The notes beneath the pieces are model-generated. The model did no database searches. It saw only the letters and a program-made list of their open reading frames with translations, and was not told the origin of the DNA. Positions 1-11,900 of a DNA stretch of 64,000 nucleotides are shown in pieces. Where the stretch lies: assembly GCA_033064195.1 (NCBI GenBank), contig JARBJD010000295.1, positions 28,767 through 92,766 of the forward strand, given 5' to 3'. Position 1 is the stretch's first letter; each line of letters begins with the position of its first letter. This stretch comes from Blattamonas nauphoetae (lineage: Eukaryota > Preaxostyla > Oxymonadida). The position numbers were made by a program, and so were the translations under genes.

Positions 1-2
1 TG

Positions 3-140
3 GCGGAGTTGATCAAACGCTGCCTGGTCTTGGATCAGAAGTCGCGTCTGTCACTTTTGGAAGTGGCCGAGTTCTTCTTCAACAAGAACGAGCTCACATT
101 CGCACAATCAAAGACAATCCAGCCTCCTCTCAAACTGTAA
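3..140 (+). CDS. Protein kinase, C-terminal end (partial)
   Basis: The window opens inside a gene. Frame 3 reads 45 codons to a TAA. The start, AELIKRCLVLDQKSRLSL, matches kinase subdomain XI: an alpha-H/alpha-I segment with a hydrophobic-Lys-Arg-Cys-Leu pattern, then Asp and an Arg (xxKSRLS) as in the usual D-P-xx-R-P/I element. About 25 residues follow without recognisable domain and without a SPRY module, so this kinase ends just after its catalytic core. Whether it is catalytically active cannot be judged because the N-lobe and HRD/DFG motifs lie outside the window. The gene converges on the minus-strand RING ligase. Identification as a kinase rests on a short stretch and is moderately secure. 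Confidence 0.6.
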   Translation, partial: AELIKRCLVLDQKSRLSLLEVAEFFFNKNELTFAQSKTIQPPLKL

Positions 141-1097
141 TCACTTTTTCCACTCAGAGAATTCATTCCCTATCGCCACAACACAACACATCTTCTTATC
201 CGGACAGGATCGATTTTCTCCCAACCACATCGCTCTCTCCTCGACTACGCTGACTTCTGATTATTCTTCATTCTCTCGACAAAACGAATGACACGTTCAT
301 CTTCATTTCAGTCCATGCCTCTCTCGTCTCCTCGACATGAAAGACGAACAAACACAAACAGACAATTTCTGATACCGCTTTGTCCAGCTTGACCTTTTGA
401 GAGTCTGGCGGGCACTGTCATCTGGATCTCCCGTCTCGCTTTCCGTTCAAACATTCCCGTAGCTCAATGTCTGAACCTGAACAACTCGCCTGAATGACGA
501 AAGGTCTTCTTCTTGCTGAGCGTGTCGTCACGTCACTTCTTTGTTTTCTGATCATGTTTTGACATCATCTTCGTTTTCTCTCATTCTTCATCGTCATCAA
601 ATAATATCCATCTTTCTTCGTCTTTGTACCTCAACACACAGCTCTCCATTCATCAATATCTTCCTTTTCACCACATGTCAGTCGGCCTGTCTGTGTCTCC
701 ACTGTAAAACGATATTCACTTCACCTCAGTGAGACCACCAGGCCAGGCTGGTCTGTCACTTCGCATCTCATCATCTCACACTCGTCTGCGAGTGATTCGC
801 GTTCGAGTGTCGTGTTGGCATTGATCCTAAACATCGCAGACTGCAGAATCGTGGATTTTCTGCCGTGTCTGTTGATTGCTTGTTGCTGTTTGGAGCCCCC
901 GTCTGTGTGTGGCTCTGCGACGAGTCCTGTCTTCTGTTTTGTCACTTTTAAGCCCCTTTTTTCTCCTTGATTGCTCCTTGCATTGAATACACGTCTCCAA
1001 TAGCGCTCTGTCTCGTCAATACTTTTCAATAGTGGAACTAAAAAGGTCTGAAAATGAGTTATGATTGGTGTGTGAAGAGAAATAGCATTATAAATGA
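141..1097. other. Intergenic, no supported gene
   Basis: About 950 bp between the convergent 3' ends of the partial kinase and the RING ligase. It is rich in C/T tracts. Short open frames on either strand show low-complexity Ser/Phe/His composition and no recognisable domain. I see no RNA gene or mobile-element end. Confidence 0.5.
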
Positions 1098-3125
1098 CTA
1101 AATGTGTGTGGCGGCTTGGCACAATGTCCATCCTGTCGATGCGACCTCGTGAAGGTCTGCCTTCAGAAAATCAAGCGAAGACAAATCGATCTGGAGATAA
1201 TCTGGAAGTTCGCTGTTCAAATCATTCACAGCTTCTTTGATTTCCTCTCTTGTCTCCTTTTCTTTCTGCTTCCTTTCTCTCGCCTCTTCCCACCTCTCAC
1301 CCTCCCTCATTCCCATCATTCTCCTCACCCATGCTCCAAAGGGTCGTTCATTCTGCACGGCATCAGCAGATCGTGTGAAGCGCCCTCCTATCGTGAGAGA
1401 TTGACGACAATACGGACAGGTTGATTGGGAAACCAGCCAGTCATCCAGACACTCCTTGTGAAACGTGTGTCCACACGGCGTCTGCGAGGGGAAGGTGAAG
1501 GTCGGCACGAGAAGAGAGTGCAAGAATCGGCGATGTAGGTGCGGAAAGAGACCAAGAAAGGATGATGGGGCGGCCAGAAGATGCGCCGGAATCTCATGCG
1601 CTGGCTGGTCCAACAGCTGCTCATCCCAAACTTGAAAATTGTTCGGCTGGAGATGGTGGTCTTGCTCATCTGTCCTTTGTTCTTCTCTTCCATCTTCAAA
1701 TTGTCTTCGGAGATGGACATCGTTGCCATCGTCCTGTTCTTGTGCGGCATCGGCATGTTCGGTCAGATGGTCTGGGTCTGGTGTGTCCTCTTTTGCGATG
1801 TCTTTATCAGCTGCCTCCTCTTTCGGCGACTCGTCTCTCTGTTCTTCGAGGCCCTCCCACACACTCGTTCTGCAGATCGAGCACATGTCGTCGTCCAGTC
1901 GCCTCATCTCCTCCACGCTCAGCGTCTTCATCTTCGCCCATCTCTTGTTCTTGATCTTAAAAATCATCGACCACCCCATTCGAATGACGTCCAGGCCGAT
2001 CTGATCCAAGAAAAAGATGAGAAGGCAACAAGTATCGATGAACTGGTTACCAGCAGTTTTGGCGTCCGTAACATCGAAATTCCCGTTAAGCAATGAAGTA
2101 AAAATTGACAAGAGTGGTTTGAAGAGGTTTTTCAATTCGAATTGGGGGTCGAAGTAGAGTGGGATGAAGGTGTCGACGATATGGACGAGATATAAGCTGA
2201 TGATCACGCCTGTAAGTAATAGAGGGGCACGCTGATGCGAAAAGCGCCGGAGAATCGAGAAGAAGCCAATAAGAAGGGCGAGAAGGAGATCAGCCGCACA
2301 ATGAACGATGGCGGTTGGGATCGCAACGAGTATCTTCTTCCAAAGTGGCAGGTTCGTGAAAAAGCGATGCTCAGAGGCGAAGTATCTCGAAAAATGCGCG
2401 AATGCAACATTTTCATAGTGCTCTTGTGAAAGTCTCGTGAGGAAGGCTGTGAGGAGTTCGCTGACCTTAGTAAGGCGTGTATACATAATGTTCAGTGCGA
2501 AATGTGTTTTTAGTGTTGCTCCCATGAAGTCAGAATTACGATTGGTTTTATGAAATTTGGTGAAGACTGGGAAAAAGTTTGGGTCGAGGTAGAAAATGCC
2601 AATTGAACTTGCGACGATTGTAGAGAGTGTAAATCGTATCAATCCAACGATGGGGATGGTGGATGAATATCTCACCGAAGTAATAATCGTATCAAGCCCC
2701 GTGTTGATGAATAAGCAGAAGAAGAGTGGAAAGAATCCAATCTTCCTATCGGTGGAGAAATCACCAAAATTGAAATCTGAATTCAGGACATAGAGAGAAA
2801 AGACATAGAAAATTGATTGTCCGAAGTCCTGTGAATCACTTGAAAGCAATAAAATCAAACTTTCAACGCTTCAGATGCTTGACCAGAACCATTCAGAGGA
2901 CGGAGGAATAATGCAAGGAAAATACCAAGCACCAAAAGACAGAAGATTGAGCTCTACAGAACATGAACAAAAAAAGTTACAAACAGCAGCTCCGAATTGA
3001 CTGTTTTTGATCTCCTCCAATTTGATGAGAAGATCTCCATAATTGTCGAAATTGAACAATGGGCGGAAAGCTACCATTGCAGAAAGCACTATGATGAAAA
3101 TAGCCAAGTAATAGCGGTATCTCAT
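1098..3125 (-). CDS. HRD1-like multi-pass RING-H2 E3 ubiquitin ligase
   Basis: Probable ER-membrane ubiquitin ligase of the HRD1/synoviolin type, the core of ER-associated degradation. The start chosen ([17 protein letters not shown], 3125) gives an N-terminal transmembrane helix. An intron of about 156 nt is inferred from a GTTTGT donor at 2984 to a CACAG acceptor ending at 2829, joining two in-phase exons (47 + 577 codons, about 623 aa). Several hydrophobic segments follow (for example [48 protein letters not shown]). The RING is split: CSIC lies near residue 355, then about 130 acidic/His-rich residues, then [15 protein letters not shown] and CPYC supply the remaining ligands. A charged C-terminal helix follows. 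The RING and membrane topology are seen directly. The HRD1 assignment is inference, as other multi-pass RING ligases are possible, and the intron boundaries are the least certain part. Confidence 0.7.
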
Positions 3126-3287
3126 CTGAAGTGATCCAGAAGAACCCATCCTTCATTTTTTTCCACGTTCGTGCAACCAGCGGATCAATAAACTCCTCAA
3201 TGACTTCAAAGGATTCTGTTGGGAATAGAGATCTCTCACCGAGTGTTTTGAACACTCCACCAAGTTGGAATCAGGTTCGACGTTTTC

Positions 3288-5351
3288 ATGTTTAATCATT
3301 CTCGTTCTCAGTCCAACATCTCCTTACTTCTCGAAAGATTGAATTGTGATGATGAATATATTTTTGTTGACACACTCCGGACATTGCAGAAAGTGGCCTC
3401 TGGTGTGTCCTTTAGTTGTTTTCATCGATTTGTTCCTGACTGTCTTGGATGTGTTTCAGAAAGTGGGTCGGATGACTGTTTTGATGATTGGTGTTCGTTT
3501 TTATCTCCGTTGTGTTGCGGAACCCACTCATCTGGACTTCTGGTCTTTCCTTTTCTCTTTTGTTCATTCTTGCTTCTCAGGGAGAACTGATGAAATTGCT
3601 GGACATTCTTTGTTAGTATTCTTGTTCCATATGATGATGGATGTCTTTCTTGCTGTCTTTCAGATTCACCATCGCCCTCGTTCGTTCGCTAGTCGCTTTC
3701 CTCTGAAATCCCTTCTTTCGTGATCACGCAATTTGTAGATTGGTCTTCATGTTCTGCATTGGAATCAGTGTCTTGATTTCTTTCTTCTTGTGAATTTATT
3801 TTCAGTGTTGTTCTTGCCTGGAATCACTCTTCTTCGAACCTGAAATTGTCGACTCGCTAATTCTCCAACACAAAGACTTCATCCTTTCCACTTTCGAAAC
3901 GATCAGAGAATCATCGCCTCCATTTGCTGTTCTCACCACTTTAGCTCGGATTTCTCTCTTCCCTCAACTCAGAATCAGCACCACTTCCATTCTCGCTCTA
4001 TACTGGGTCTTTTGGCGATCTCCATCTGCTTTCACGCTTCTTCCCTCACCTATCTTCCCATCATCTTCCCCACACCAACAATATTCTGGTCTCTCGTTCC
4101 TGACTGCTCTGACAAAGAAACTCAGAATCGTTTTCTCCGAATTCCAAACAAATCTCCCGACCGATCCTTCACACCTCCCAAGATACATCCAGCTCACGAA
4201 AGATGATCCTTTCTTCATCACCCGTTCACTTGACTTCTGTTCGTACTCGTTCATCCTCCCAACTCTCCTTTTAAAAGCGACTCCACCAATTGAGGTATGT
4301 TTTCATTCTTTTCATGATTGTTTTGATTTCAGGTTGATTCTAAGATCATCCGAGAATTGATTCTCTTTGTCATCGGATCACTTGCATCGATTCTCTCAAA
4401 CACTCAACCATCGACAATCTCATCGCTTCTCTTCCCTCCGACTCTTCTCCAACCACTCCGTTGGTTTCTGGAATTGACACACAAATGTTTGATTCTCTGA
4501 AACACCTTTGAAGTGCGTGCGAAGACTTTGTGAACAGTTCGTGGGATTTCTTCGTCAATTTGACGCATCGCATTGCAGATCCCCACAAAATTTCCTTCCA
4601 AACAATCATCCTCGACGATCCATCCTTCCCCGACCTCATTCTCAACTCTCTCAAACTTGATCAAGAAATCATCAGATAATTAACCATTATGATCATCACG
4701 AACATCGTGATTGGGTTTGAATCGATGAAGGAAAGATTCAGGACAGCGAATCTTGTAGGTCGGATGTTCGAAACAGTCGATTTTGTTTCTCTTCCTCTCT
4801 CGGAATCTCAAACACTTCTCCGACTGTCCGGATTCATCTCGCACATGTTTGATCCGATTGGAGAGGATGAAGATGCACACTTCCAACAATATCCTCTCAT
4901 TCGAGTTTCTGTGTTCGAGCCAGCCAAACAATTCATCACATTCATGTTCTACAATTCAGATAAACTCATTCTGGATGAAGATGACAAAGATCGATTCGAG
5001 AGTGTTGTCTGCTGGATCCATCATCGCATGAACAACCTCGAACTCCGCTCAGACGAACACGATGCCGACTTTGTGTCAGAACTTGTGAAATGGGAAGTGC
5101 GAACGATGTTTGAGATGGAGAACGAAGACAGTTTTGAGATGGTCTTCCAGAACATGCTGAACAGAACACAAGAATGGAATCGAGGCCCACGAGAGCGGCA
5201 GAAGAGACGGGAAGTGCTTCTGAGAGAAGAAGGGTGGGACGATGCTCTCGAACTGCGAGTGGTTGGGATCGATGAAGACACCACTCAGAACCTGATTGAA
5301 CTCGCGGAGGAATTCAGAGTCGAACTGACATTGAATACTGACGAGCTCTGA
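3288..5351 (+). pseudogene. Decayed multi-exon helical-repeat (ARM/HEAT-like) gene
   Basis: Coding segments on the plus strand read as alpha-helical repeat protein, but no complete frame can be assembled. A start at 3288 (LLERLNCDDEYIFVDTL) is followed by a GTGTGT...TTTCAG intron (3403-3459). A long exon runs 3806-4294, then a clean 38-nt GTATGT...TTTCAG intron (4295-4332), then more coding. After about 4497 the frame meets a TGA; the reading resumes from about 4510 (ACEDFVNSSWDFFVNLTHR) and is cut by one TAA at 4677-4679. From 4689 a 220-codon open frame continues in the same frame to 5351, ending with RREVLLREEGWDDALELRVVG. The continuity across the TAA suggests a recently broken gene. Alternatively 4689-5351 is a short gene of its own. 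A GTTGGT...TTGCAG intron could also bypass the first lesions but not the TAA. Function is unknown. Confidence 0.55.
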
Positions 5352-5942
5352 TCGAATTTGGTCGTCTGTGGAACCCACACGCTTCGCTCTTCCACTTATG
5401 ATTGCTGCATCGCATCTGACCGAACACCCCTCGCCCCACTCTCACTCCTCGTTTCGTCTCCTCTTCTCTCTCTTCATCACATCAAAACACAGATGCGCGA
5501 AAATTGAGAGTTAAGATCAAGCAGTCCAATTATTTCTTTCATGTCATCGTTTTGGTGTTTCTTTCAGAATCCTTTCCCATTCTTTTCAGAAAAAGAGACA
5601 GTTGTCAAAGTGAGTCATTTTGAATCAAAACTGAAAGATGACAGATGGTCAAAGCACGCGCCACATGTGTATTGAGTGATTGAAAGAGGAGATAAGACGA
5701 ATCTTAATGTTCCGTCGACCAAAAGAAGCTGGATCAACCAGTTGAGAAGAGACAAAGAACGGATAGAAACCTGAATGGATACGAGTAAATCTAATGCAAT
5801 GGGAGAATAACAGCTCGACGAAAGAATGTTGAGATCGAGCGAATGAAAGACAGAAACTCTCTGAATGAAAAAAGGATGGGAACAGAAAGTGAGAAAAGTA
5901 AAGACGAAGCTCTGTTGATGGCTGTCGAGCAACGAGGCCACG
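5352..5942. other. Intergenic, no supported gene
   Basis: 590 bp between the 3' ends of the ARM-like relic and the first giant receptor, which converge here. Short frames in it have no recognisable content, and no repeats or RNA gene were seen. Confidence 0.5.
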
Positions 5943-8900
5943 TCAAACAAGAAAGTGATTGTCTGGTTGGAGGTTGGACGGGAGATCAGTCTTTTTCTGT
6001 CCTGGCACCTCATTTTCGTTCTCGTTCGGCTTCTCGTTGTCGCTGAGGTGGGCTTTCAGGACTTCCACGACCTTCTCGAGTGGTGGCCGCTTGATTGGGT
6101 CGACAGAGAGACAGTCCTGGATCAGTTCTCGCATGAAGGCCACGACATTGTCCATTCGAGGAACAATCCCAATTGCAAGCTGTCGTTGTGCGTTGATTCC
6201 ATCAACCTCTCCAAACGGTATCTGCCCCGTCTCGATCTCCCACAAGACGAGGCCGAGCCGAAAAACCGTCCCGTGCACAGTGTCTATCACCGGCTTCCCA
6301 TCAGCCACTTCTGGAGGCACCCACCGCTGTGCCTCGTTCTGTGTCTGCCCTCCTTGTCGCTGTTCGTGGTTGCCACTTTGTGTTTGCTGAGCAGGGTGTG
6401 GGAGGGGAGAAGGATGTTTGGCTTGGTCTGAAGGCTCCAGTCGGAAGAACATCTCGTCGTTTCCATCAAACAGAACCCAGTGCGGAGTGAGTTGAGACAA
6501 GACGGGAGCGGTCGGACGGACTCGCGCAGCTAGAAGGAGCGCTCTTGCCACTTTGTGACGAAGCTGGACTCGATTCAATGGCGTGGTCTGTCCGTCTCGC
6601 TGGTGGAGTCTGTGGTAAAGTGTCTCGCGGACGTGAACTCTGACTTCTGGCATCTTCTCCTCGCTGCACTTCAGAGCCAGGATCACCTCGGCAGGGAGTC
6701 CATGAGTGGCGTTGTTGATTGCATCTGAGGGCAGGACGAAATCCTCATCTTTTGGGTGAGACAATCCTTCTTTGGTGGGATGGTTGTGATCGGAAAGGGG
6801 TTTGGACGAGTCGCCGACTGAAATCACGTTTGCTGTTCGATCTGTCCAATCTTCCAATCGTTCTTCAATTTTGAGTTCTTCAATGTTATCCAGATCTCCC
6901 ATTTCATCCTTTTTTGTTTCTTTCTTTTCTTTGTTGCGACGGCGACGGCACACAACGATCACAACAATGAGAAGTAATACGAGGAGGGCAGCGACGCCAC
7001 AAACGACTGGAATCATCCATTTCATTGCCGCGATCGCTTCTGCCTTTTTCGCTGCCGTCAGACTGATCTTCAACTTGAAATCTCCGACCGTTCGACAATC
7101 ATCTCCAAATCGCACAAAGCCGCGCCATTCTTCCGTTTTGGAGAGAGATGCGAGATGGTCTTGGCGAGTGAGAGAGAAGACGATGGATGTTTCGTTCCAT
7201 TCAGTGGGTGCGAGAGATGAAACGTCGAGTGTTTGCGATTTCGAGGGATTAGTTGCTTCAAACACTTCAAGCAGCAAACCACACGGAATCAGTTGAGTTC
7301 CTGCAAGTGTCACATTGAAGTTAGCCTCTTCTTTGTCAGTCTTGCAGGTGCAGTTCGAAATGGAGTTCGGTGACAGACGGCCATCGAAGAGCGAATTGCG
7401 GATGGACACCTTTCCTTCTCCGTTCTGAGCGTCCAACAATGTGCTTCCTGCCCATTCAGAAACAATCAGGTTTAAGATGCTGACTGACGAGAATGACGTG
7501 AGAGACAAGAGAGGCGAGGAGGATGTGAGAGACCCGATTTGAGAGTCGACGAGACTGAGTTCTCCTCCCGTCACTTTCACCAACGATCCCTTCAGTTCTG
7601 TCGAGCTGGTCACATTCACAGAGGAGAAGACCAGACGACCACCGACGTTCTCAAACACACCCCTCTCCGCTTCGAGAGATGACAACGAGACATCCACAAC
7701 CAGCGAGGAGATCGACACAGAGTCCAGTTCGTCCACTTCTCCGTTCACAATCTGGCCACTTCCTTTCAGAGAGAGTGTCCCATGATCTCTGTACCCTCCA
7801 ATCTTCAAGTTGATTCCATCAACATCAATTCTCTGTTCGAGCGATCCACTTCCAACAATTGCGATATTCGGCTCATTTGTTGACGAGAATCCACCATCCA
7901 CTGTTCTGCATGGTGTCTCTATACTGCCACAGAGTGCATGATCCTCGCTTGTGGTGTCTGTGCGAACGTGCATCCTGTCTGATCGCGGATAGAATTCGTA
8001 GAGCAGCGAATACCCTCCCATCCCTTCGCTGTTACTCGCCTCCCCATCTCGCGAGATCATCACACCTGTCCGAGGTGATGACAGATTAAAGGTGCCTTCC
8101 CACTGTTGTGGTCTCTCCTTCCCTCCTTCTTCCCCAAATAGAAACACCCACTGAACAAAGCCTTCAGACAGACAATTCTGGAATTTCGTTGTTTTGAGAC
8201 TGACACGATGGGCAGTGGAGGCAGTGGCAGAGAGAATGGTTGGACCTGTTGTTGTTCGTGTGATGGAATCGAAAGTGCATTCAGACATCTCAAGAGTCGC
8301 CGCGGTTTCGAGAAGAGGAAGAGATGATTGAATGTTAGAGACGTGAACGTCGTTCATCACAATCAAGCATCCAACAGCTTTCAGAAGAAGACTGTCGATG
8401 ACAGTGGATGCTTCAAAGGAACACGAAGTGATGTTGAGAGTGGAATCAGTGGAGGAGATCAGAGGGACGAGATGAGGAGTCGACGAGACAGAGAAAAGAA
8501 GGCGAGTGAAGGAAACTGTTGTTCCGCTTCCATCGACTGACAGAGTGGAGGATCCAACCTGTCTCACCCGTCGAAGTGTCGATGTGTCGGATTGCGCATC
8601 CATGTCACTTGCAACAGTGAAAGACGACTCCAGAGGAATGTCTGTGTTCACCAGGATTGTCCCCAATCCGCGCTTCACCATCGAACGATAAGCCGGCTCG
8701 ATCGACGAGCATCGAAGTCGATCCGACCCACAATTCGGATGAGTGCTCTCTTCTCCATCCGAGTCCCCACAGATGATCGCATCGGAAGGCCGAATGAGAT
8801 GGAAGAGAAGAGACGACTCAAAATGGTCATCAGTCGATGAGAGGTTCGTGTTTCGACAGAGGAACTTGGAGAGAGGAGTGGTCGGAGTGAATGACCCTTC

Positions 8901-11900
8901 CCAAAGTGAAGGTGTCACCGAGTTGTCAAGATTCTTCGATGAGACGAGAACAACTGTGTCGTTCTCAGAATCTGTTTGCGAACAGGCGGAGAACGAGACC
9001 GACTTCATTTGAAGTGCTCCATCTGTCGTGAGATCCAGAACAGGGCAGTCTGTCGTGCAGAGTGAGTCGAACTTGGTGGAAGAAAAACTGATCAAAGAAT
9101 TTGTTGTGGAACACAAAAAGACTGGCGACGAGAAGCTTGCCACTCCGTCTGATCCTTTCGTCGTGTTGAACACACAATTCGAAACTGAGACTGGTCCTGC
9201 TTCTGTTCGAACGAGAGGGTATTGGTGTGTCGGCCCGACTTTGCAGATCACTGCAATGGAATCCAACGTCAACGAATGGCCAGTCGCGGTCAGATCAAAA
9301 ACACCACACGTCTCCACCGCATCAATATCCAAATTGCGGAGTTTCAGAAGAGCCGAGTCTTTAACAGTGAACAGGAACAATCCGGACGAAATGGAGGAGT
9401 TGATTTGAAGGAGGCTGCGAGAGACATTGGCTTTGGAGAGATTCGACGACGTTGTCCCAACGACTGTCACATCCTGCTTGGAGACCATGATGCTCTTCTC
9501 AGTGTATGTCATGTTCCAGATGAATTGGATTGTTTGAGGGACGAACGAACCATCCAGAAGAGTTTGGTTCAGAAACTTTATTCCATACCCCAACGTCGCG
9601 CAGAATGAGGATGTCCATTTGCACGCTTCTGAGTCATTTCCACTCACTGCTCCAAACTCATTCTCTACAGATCCGTTGATGGACACTTTTGGGGACGGAA
9701 GGAGTTTCATCTGGACCGCATCTTTCTCCTCTTCGTTGGTGTCCAGCCCTTCCACAACAACTCGGAAATCTTGCGAGTGTGAACCACCGTTGAATGATGC
9801 CAGCTGAGTTAGTTGCTTCCCTCCGAAAACAGAGTTGGAGACGAAGACATCATTCCCGTCTTCAGCAAAATTCTGTTCGAAACGAGCATCGTTGGTGGAA
9901 GAGGAGGAGAAGCGAATTGGGTTTGAAAGTGTCGTTGTGCCGTTCACAAACAGAACTCCTCCCTTTCCTTTCGGTGTCGAGCTCGTCCCATCACTCCCAA
10001 TTGCTTTGTTGTCTGAGAATGTCACGTCATATGTTGATGTTGACTGGTGAAGGATCGAAATGTATGTCGCTCCGCTTAGCTCAATCGCAAACACTCCTCC
10101 ATTTTGAGCTGAACAGTTCACGAATGAAGAGTCGGACACGGCCACATTGGCGTTCTTTGCATTCAGCACCGCTCCATCAGAGGACGAGGAAATGGAGTCG
10201 AAGAGAGTGGTCTTGATTGAAATGGAGCCTCCCGAGCATTCACAAAATGAGCACGAATCAAAATGGAGACCAGCCTGAATCTTCATGAGATGGATTGAGG
10301 CAGTGCCTCCACTGTTCTGAATGAATGCGGCTGAATGGGTCTTTGCAGAGAACAGAAGTGACGCCTGATAGAACAAAAGACTAGCTGACGAACTTTGGAT
10401 GAGGAAGGGAGACTGCATTAATACGTTTGGCGTAGTGAAATTGACAGATCTAAATTCCAAGGCTGACGAGTCAAGCAGCACGATGAGCTCGTCTTGGCCG
10501 AGTTGGAGTGTGACTGGAGCTTGTGAGATCGAGATTTTCTTGGTTTGCAGTGTCAGCTGTTTTAGAGGACATGAAACAGATGTGGTAATTCTGATGTCAA
10601 CAATTGCGACTGCTGTGATTCTGTCGATGATTTCGTTGATCGTTGTGAACCATGAGAGAGGGAGTGCTTGCTTGAAGCGATGTGAGATTGGGAACTCGAT
10701 GCCCTCGTCTGAGAAAGAGAGGGGCACTGAATCGAACGATGAAGTTGAAGAGTTCGTGAGGCAGTGTGGCTTCTCGCTGATTGACTGAACTGTCACGAGG
10801 GAGATCTGGTCCTTAGCGAATCCGAAGATTGACAGATCGTTCCCAAGTTCAGCATACGCGGCATTGCCAGATGTGTTGGCGAGATTATCCATGAAATACA
10901 CATTTGAGAGACTCACTTTATTCTTTGCGTCACTTGCTGTGAAGGAGAGACATCCAGCTTGTCCCGACGACCGACAGTTTGCGAAGTCTGAATCGACGAT
11001 AGAAACTGTGCCTGATGTCGACGAATCAAGGAAACTTCCTCCATCTCCTCCTTTTCGCTCGATTTCCATCATCCAACATCGGCGGATGGTCAGATTCGAC
11101 GATCCTGCGACAGAAACGACGGGAGATGATGTGAGAGTGATCGTGTTGAACACACACAAGTTGAACGTGAATGAGCCCGCTGAGAACGAAAAGAGAGAAA
11201 TGTCGTGATTGAGGACGGCTTCAATCCAAACATTGGTGACTCTGAGTTGGGCTGTGGTCGATGACACGGTCACCAGAGTGGTCGACGGTGTTTGTGGAGA
11301 GAGGGAGAGAGAGGTGAGAGAAACATTCCCGTTTCCACTCACGGTAAGTCCTCCTGACGCGAGACGAGTGAAAGTCGAGCTGTTTCGTGCCCATCCCTTT
11401 CCCACAATCTCAACAGAGAGATAAATATCAATCGCTTCCACCTGAAATGTGCCCGAGTCGACGTTCATCAGGTTGAATACTGTCGTCTCAGGCGATGATT
11501 TGATGACCGTGAAGGCAGTCGAGATAGTTTGACAGGGAATTGAAAGTGTGCAGGTTGTTCCGCTTCCTTTCTCATCCACCCACCACTTGTTCAGAGGCGT
11601 TGGAGAAGTCTTGGTCGGATCTGGAAGGAGATTGTCTTCATCCTTCTCGTCCCCATTGTTCTTGTCTGTATTGTAGTATCCCAATTTAGGATTGGTTGAG
11701 GATGATGTGCATCCGACCATGTTCGACACAAGTTTGGACAAAGACGCGTCGCGGAGGTTGATGTCGTTGCCTCTATAGTGGGTAAGTGCTGTGTTCGTTG
11801 TAGAGAATGTCTTGAATGCTCGATTGTTCTCAAAATGGACATCTTCAAAATCGACAAAATCTGGCCAGTTGATATATGCAGCTCCTCCGAGCTGATCCGC

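Noticed and set aside
721-1131. 136-codon minus-strand frame after the RING ligase
   Set aside because: It overlaps the ligase 3' end in another frame, has no recognisable motif and no splice or start support.
1104-2429. Several plus-strand open frames opposite the RING ligase
   Set aside because: They lie antisense to a gene with clear membrane and RING motifs and show no domain of their own.
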